Assembly (NCBI RefSeq): GCF_963665355.1
Contig: NZ_OY762229.1
Coordinates: 2,232,001 to 2,296,000, forward strand
Direction of reading: 5' to 3'
Length of the DNA: 64,000 nucleotides
Source: an uncultured Desulfobacter sp.
GTDB lineage: Bacteria; Desulfobacterota; Desulfobacteria; Desulfobacterales; Desulfobacteraceae
Shown: positions 61,337 through 64,000 of the stretch, one piece after another
How positions within the stretch are numbered: position 1 is the stretch's first letter
Layout of the letters: each line of letters starts with the position of its first letter
Made by a program: the position numbers and the translations under genes
Notes under the pieces: model-generated
Database searches by the model: none
Seen by the model: the letters and a program-made list of their open reading frames with translations, nothing else
What the model was told of the DNA's origin: nothing

Positions 61337-64000
61337 TCAATCGGCCTTTTCCGCAGGAAGTTGTTCAAGTAAAGGAATCAGCGTTTCCATGGCCATTCCC
61401 CTGGAGCCTTTGAGCAGTATCCAGTTTTCGTGTTTTGTTTCCTCTTTGAGGATATCCCCCAGTTCCTGTTTGGATCCCATGGCGATGTGTGCATCCGGAT
61501 ATCCTTTTTCCATGGCACCCTCCCGGATCTGGGCAACCTGGGTGCCGAACAGTAAAAGCCTTGCCGGGACCGTTTCCGCCACCAGATGGCCCACCTGCCG
61601 GTGGAGAAGCAGGGTCTGTTCTCCCAACTCCAGCATGTCTGCAAGCACCGCAATGCCATGGTTGCTGCCGGCCAGCCGGTTTAATACGTCCAGGGCCTGG
61701 GCCATGGAGGAGGGGTTGGCATTGTAGGTGTCGTCAATGAGGTGAAGACCGTTGTCAAGATGCTTTACGCTCATTCGTCCCTTGACCGGGACAAATGCTT
61801 CAAGGCCTTTGGCAATATCTGTTTCATCAAGGCCTGCGGCCATGGATAGGGCCGCGGCAGCCGCTGCATTAAAGGCCATGAAAACGGCAGGAGATGGCAC
61901 TGTGTACGAGCGGGTCTGTCCATTCATGGAAAGCAAAAAGGTCGTTTCGCCGTCGGTTGTGGTGATTTGTGACAAACGCACATCGCTGCCGGATCGGGTG
62001 CCGAACAGCATGACTTGGGCTATGTTCGGGTTTTTCCCTGCGCCCTGAACAAGAATGTCAAGTCTTGGGTCGTCGGCAAAGGCAATGGCTGTGCCTTGGG
62101 GAATAAGTCCTTCAAAGATTTCGGCTTTGGCCCGGGCCACATTGTCCAACGACCCCAGGCCCTGCATGTGCGAACCATGGGTGTTGGTCACAAGCGCGAT
62201 GTCGGGCCGGGCAATGGCCGTCAGGCGCGAGATTTCGCCGGGATTGCTCATGCCCATCTCCACCACGGCCCATTCATGAATATCCGCCAGCCTGAGCAGG
62301 GTCTGGGGCACACCGATTTCATTGTTCAGGTTGCCTTGGGTGGCCAGGGTGTCGTAGTGCTGTGAAAAGATGTTTTCGGCCATTTGCCGGGTGGAGGTCT
62401 TTCCGTTGGAACCGGTCAGGGCTGCAATGCGTGCCTTTGAACGCATTCTGTGATACCGGGCCAGAAGTCCCAATGCGGTCAAAGTATCCGGTACTTGGAA
62501 AAAGAAGGCTCCGGTTTTGTCCAGCACTGATTTCTGATCCGAATCAAGGGTATCCAGGTAACCCTGCCGGACAACGAGGGCTGAAATCCCCTTTTGTGCC
62601 AGGTCCGCAATAAAGTTGTGTCCGTCAAAGCGTTCCCCTGCCAACGCCAGAAAGACCATGTCAGAAGAGATGGCTCTTGAATCCGTGCCGATACCCTTGA
62701 AAACAGTTGTCTTCATATCGGCTTTCTGCCCTGAAGCAGTGACTGGACTGCACCCCAGGGCATTGGAGATATCGGTCAGATTCCATGGCCTTGGCGTCAA
62801 CAGGCTGGTACAGGCATCGGTCAGGTGCTCCTTATCGTCAAAATGAATGGTTCCCGTCCTGGTGACCTGGTAGGTTTCATGGCCCTTGCCTGCGGCAACG
62901 ATAATATCACAGGGCTTTGAGATCTGGACGGCCAATGCCAGGGCTTTGGCCCTGTCGGTTATCCGGATATACCCGTTTTCACCGGCACTGGCGCGGGAAA
63001 AATCAATCTGTTTAAATCCCCGGGTACGTATACCCTCTATGATTTCGTCCACAATGGCGTCCGGGTCTTCACTTCGCGGGTTGTCTGATGTGACAATGGC
63101 GACATCCGAATAAGTGCAGGCAATGACGCCCATGGGGCCGCGCTTGGTACGATCCCTGTCTCCGCCGCATCCGAACACAGTGATCACTCTTTTGGGGGCA
63201 CGTCCTGAAAGGGTTTTCAGGATAGATTCAAGAGCATCCGGTGTGTGGGCGTAGTCCACAAAGATGTGCCGATTCAGTTCTGTGTCAAGCTTTTCCAGCC
63301 GTCCCGGAACCCGTTTAAGGCCGGCGATACCCCGGGCGATGGATTCAGGGCAGATGCCTGTGGCCAGTGCCGCGCCTGCCGCGCACAGGATATTTTCCAG
63401 ATTGAAACGGCCCGTGAGTACGGACTGCATGGGCGTTTGAACACCGGTGAAATCCAGGGTCGCTTTCAGGCCATGGATATCGTCGGTAATATTAATGGCT
63501 TTTATTTCAGCTTCGCGGGGTCTGTTATCGTCCTGCCGGTCTGCACTGACCCGGATCACGGGCAGGGTAAGGCTTTCTGCCAGCCGGGCGCCGTAATCAT
63601 TGTCAATGTTGATCACCGCCTTGCCCCGGTTCCCGTCGCTAAAGGGGCCCAGATGCCCGGTGAAAAGAGTGCGCTTGCAGGCGAAATAATCTTCCAGCCC
63701 GTCATGGTAATCCAAATGATCCTGGGTGAGATTGGTGAACACGGCCGCATTAAATTCGCATTCATCCACCCGGTGCTGGTCCAGGCTGTGGGAGGAGACC
63801 TCCATGATGACGTGGGTGACTCCTGCAAACTTCATGTCGTGCATGGTTTTTTGCAGGCACACGGCATCCGGTGTTGTGACGCCGGCATCAAGGGTGGTGC
63901 CCGGGTATCTGATATTAATCGTGCCGATGACGCCGCAGGTTATGCCGCAGCTCTGGTAGATCTGTTCCAGAAGCCAGGTAATACTGGTTTTGCCATTGGT
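61337..64000 (-). CDS. murE-murF: MurE-MurF fusion protein (5' end beyond the window)
   Basis: At least 887 codons. The frame is open to the window edge, reading TNGKTSITWLLEQIYQ, the MurE P-loop, at 63954-64000. The MurE half includes VIMEVSSHSLDQHRV, FTNLTQDHLDYH and SDNPRSEDP; DNPR specifies meso-diaminopimelate. After about LLTPRPWN the MurF half starts (IGTDSRAISSDMVFLALAGE, LTGSNGKTSTRQMAENIF, DTYNANPSSMAQAL). It adds meso-DAP and then D-Ala-D-Ala to the stem peptide. No stop or start separates the halves. Its stop is five bases before the mraY start. Confidence 0.95.
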   Translation of the reverse strand, partial: TNGKTSITWLLEQIYQSCGITCGVIGTINIRYPGTTLDAGVTTPDAVCLQKTMHDMKFAGVTHVIMEVSSHSLDQHRVDECEFNAAVFTNLTQDHLDYHDGLEDYFACKRTLFTGHLGPFSDGNRGKAVINIDNDYGARLAESLTLPVIRVSADRQDDNRPREAEIKAINITDDIHGLKATLDFTGVQTPMQSVLTGRFNLENILCAAGAALATGICPESIARGIAGLKRVPGRLEKLDTELNRHIFVDYAHTPDALESILKTLSGRAPKRVITVFGCGGDRDRTKRGPMGVIACTYSDVAIVTSDNPRSEDPDAIVDEIIEGIRTRGFKQIDFSRASAGENGYIRITDRAKALALAVQISKPCDIIVAAGKGHETYQVTRTGTIHFDDKEHLTDACTSLLTPRPWNLTDISNALGCSPVTASGQKADMKTTVFKGIGTDSRAISSDMVFLALAGERFDGHNFIADLAQKGISALVVRQGYLDTLDSDQKSVLDKTGAFFFQVPDTLTALGLLARYHRMRSKARIAALTGSNGKTSTRQMAENIFSQHYDTLATQGNLNNEIGVPQTLLRLADIHEWAVVEMGMSNPGEISRLTAIARPDIALVTNTHGSHMQGLGSLDNVARAKAEIFEGLIPQGTAIAFADDPRLDILVQGAGKNPNIAQVMLFGTRSGSDVRLSQITTTDGETTFLLSMNGQTRSYTVPSPAVFMAFNAAAAAALSMAAGLDETDIAKGLEAFVPVKGRMSVKHLDNGLHLIDDTYNANPSSMAQALDVLNRLAGSNHGIAVLADMLELGEQTLLLHRQVGHLVAETVPARLLLFGTQVAQIREGAMEKGYPDAHIAMGSKQELGDILKEETKHENWILLKGSRGMAMETLIPLLEQLPAEKAD

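Overview
The window looks like a chromosomal segment of a sulfate-reducing, strictly anaerobic Gram-negative bacterium of the Desulfobacterota, probably Desulfobacterales/Desulfobacteraceae. This is an inference from the mix of genes: ferredoxin-dependent indolepyruvate oxidoreductase, ADP-forming acyl-CoA synthetase, a CoA-disulfide-reductase/rhodanese fusion, an abundance of multi-PAS hybrid kinases, and a meso-DAP type dcw cluster. No 16S, tRNA or dsr genes are present to fix the genus.

Layout. (1) 1-4.4 kb: a C45-type acyltransferase and a flavodoxin/ferredoxin protein, then a tight run of small genes with overlapping ends that starts with ihfA and continues through a hypothetical gene, DUF3820, a DUF488-like gene, a GIY-YIG gene and yheU. 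(2) 4.4-17 kb: an AT-rich accessory stretch full of gene remains (a tautomerase with an in-frame TAA, the 3' end of an isochorismatase, the 5' end of hipA, transposase tails, a LysE chimera, a truncated ihfA copy, a truncated 7TM kinase). Among these are three apparently intact sensor genes and two small non-autonomous inverted-repeat elements. (3) 17-25.4 kb: GC-richer metabolic genes on the + strand, namely ADP-forming acyl-CoA synthetase, iorA-iorB, aroQ, a tatD-family gene and tcdA, interrupted by a decayed helicase and a His-rich small protein. (4) 25.5-32.2 kb, minus strand: a very large sensor kinase with four periplasmic solute-binding domains, split by a frameshift, followed by a REC-PAS-GGDEF diguanylate cyclase. 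(5) 32.6-37 kb: a dikinase with permuted domain order plus an EamA transporter, and an adenosine/adenine deaminase. (6) 37.5-41.4 kb: CoA-disulfide reductase-rhodanese fusion and the DEAD-box helicase deaD, separated by terminators and palindromic repeats. (7) 41.7-50.3 kb: a giant hybrid kinase split by a full-length insertion sequence with a perfect 8-bp target duplication, then a REC-HD-GYP phosphodiesterase. (8) 50.8-64 kb, minus strand: the division and cell-wall cluster murE-murF (fused), mraY, murD, ftsW, murG, murC, murB, ftsQ, ftsA, ftsZ.

Most notable for follow-up: a 112-bp inverted-repeat element present twice with 100% identity 36.9 kb apart. One copy sits inside an istA remnant with an AT duplication; the other is a junction between two unrelated truncated genes. 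A second, 159-bp inverted-repeat element with a 9-bp duplication is inserted exactly at the start codon of a sensor gene and appears to supply its ribosome binding site. There is also a circularly permuted swivel-His/ATP-grasp dikinase paired with a DMT exporter, and a Cys-rich C-terminal module shared by two otherwise unrelated sensor proteins. No convincing tRNA, rRNA or CRISPR was found.
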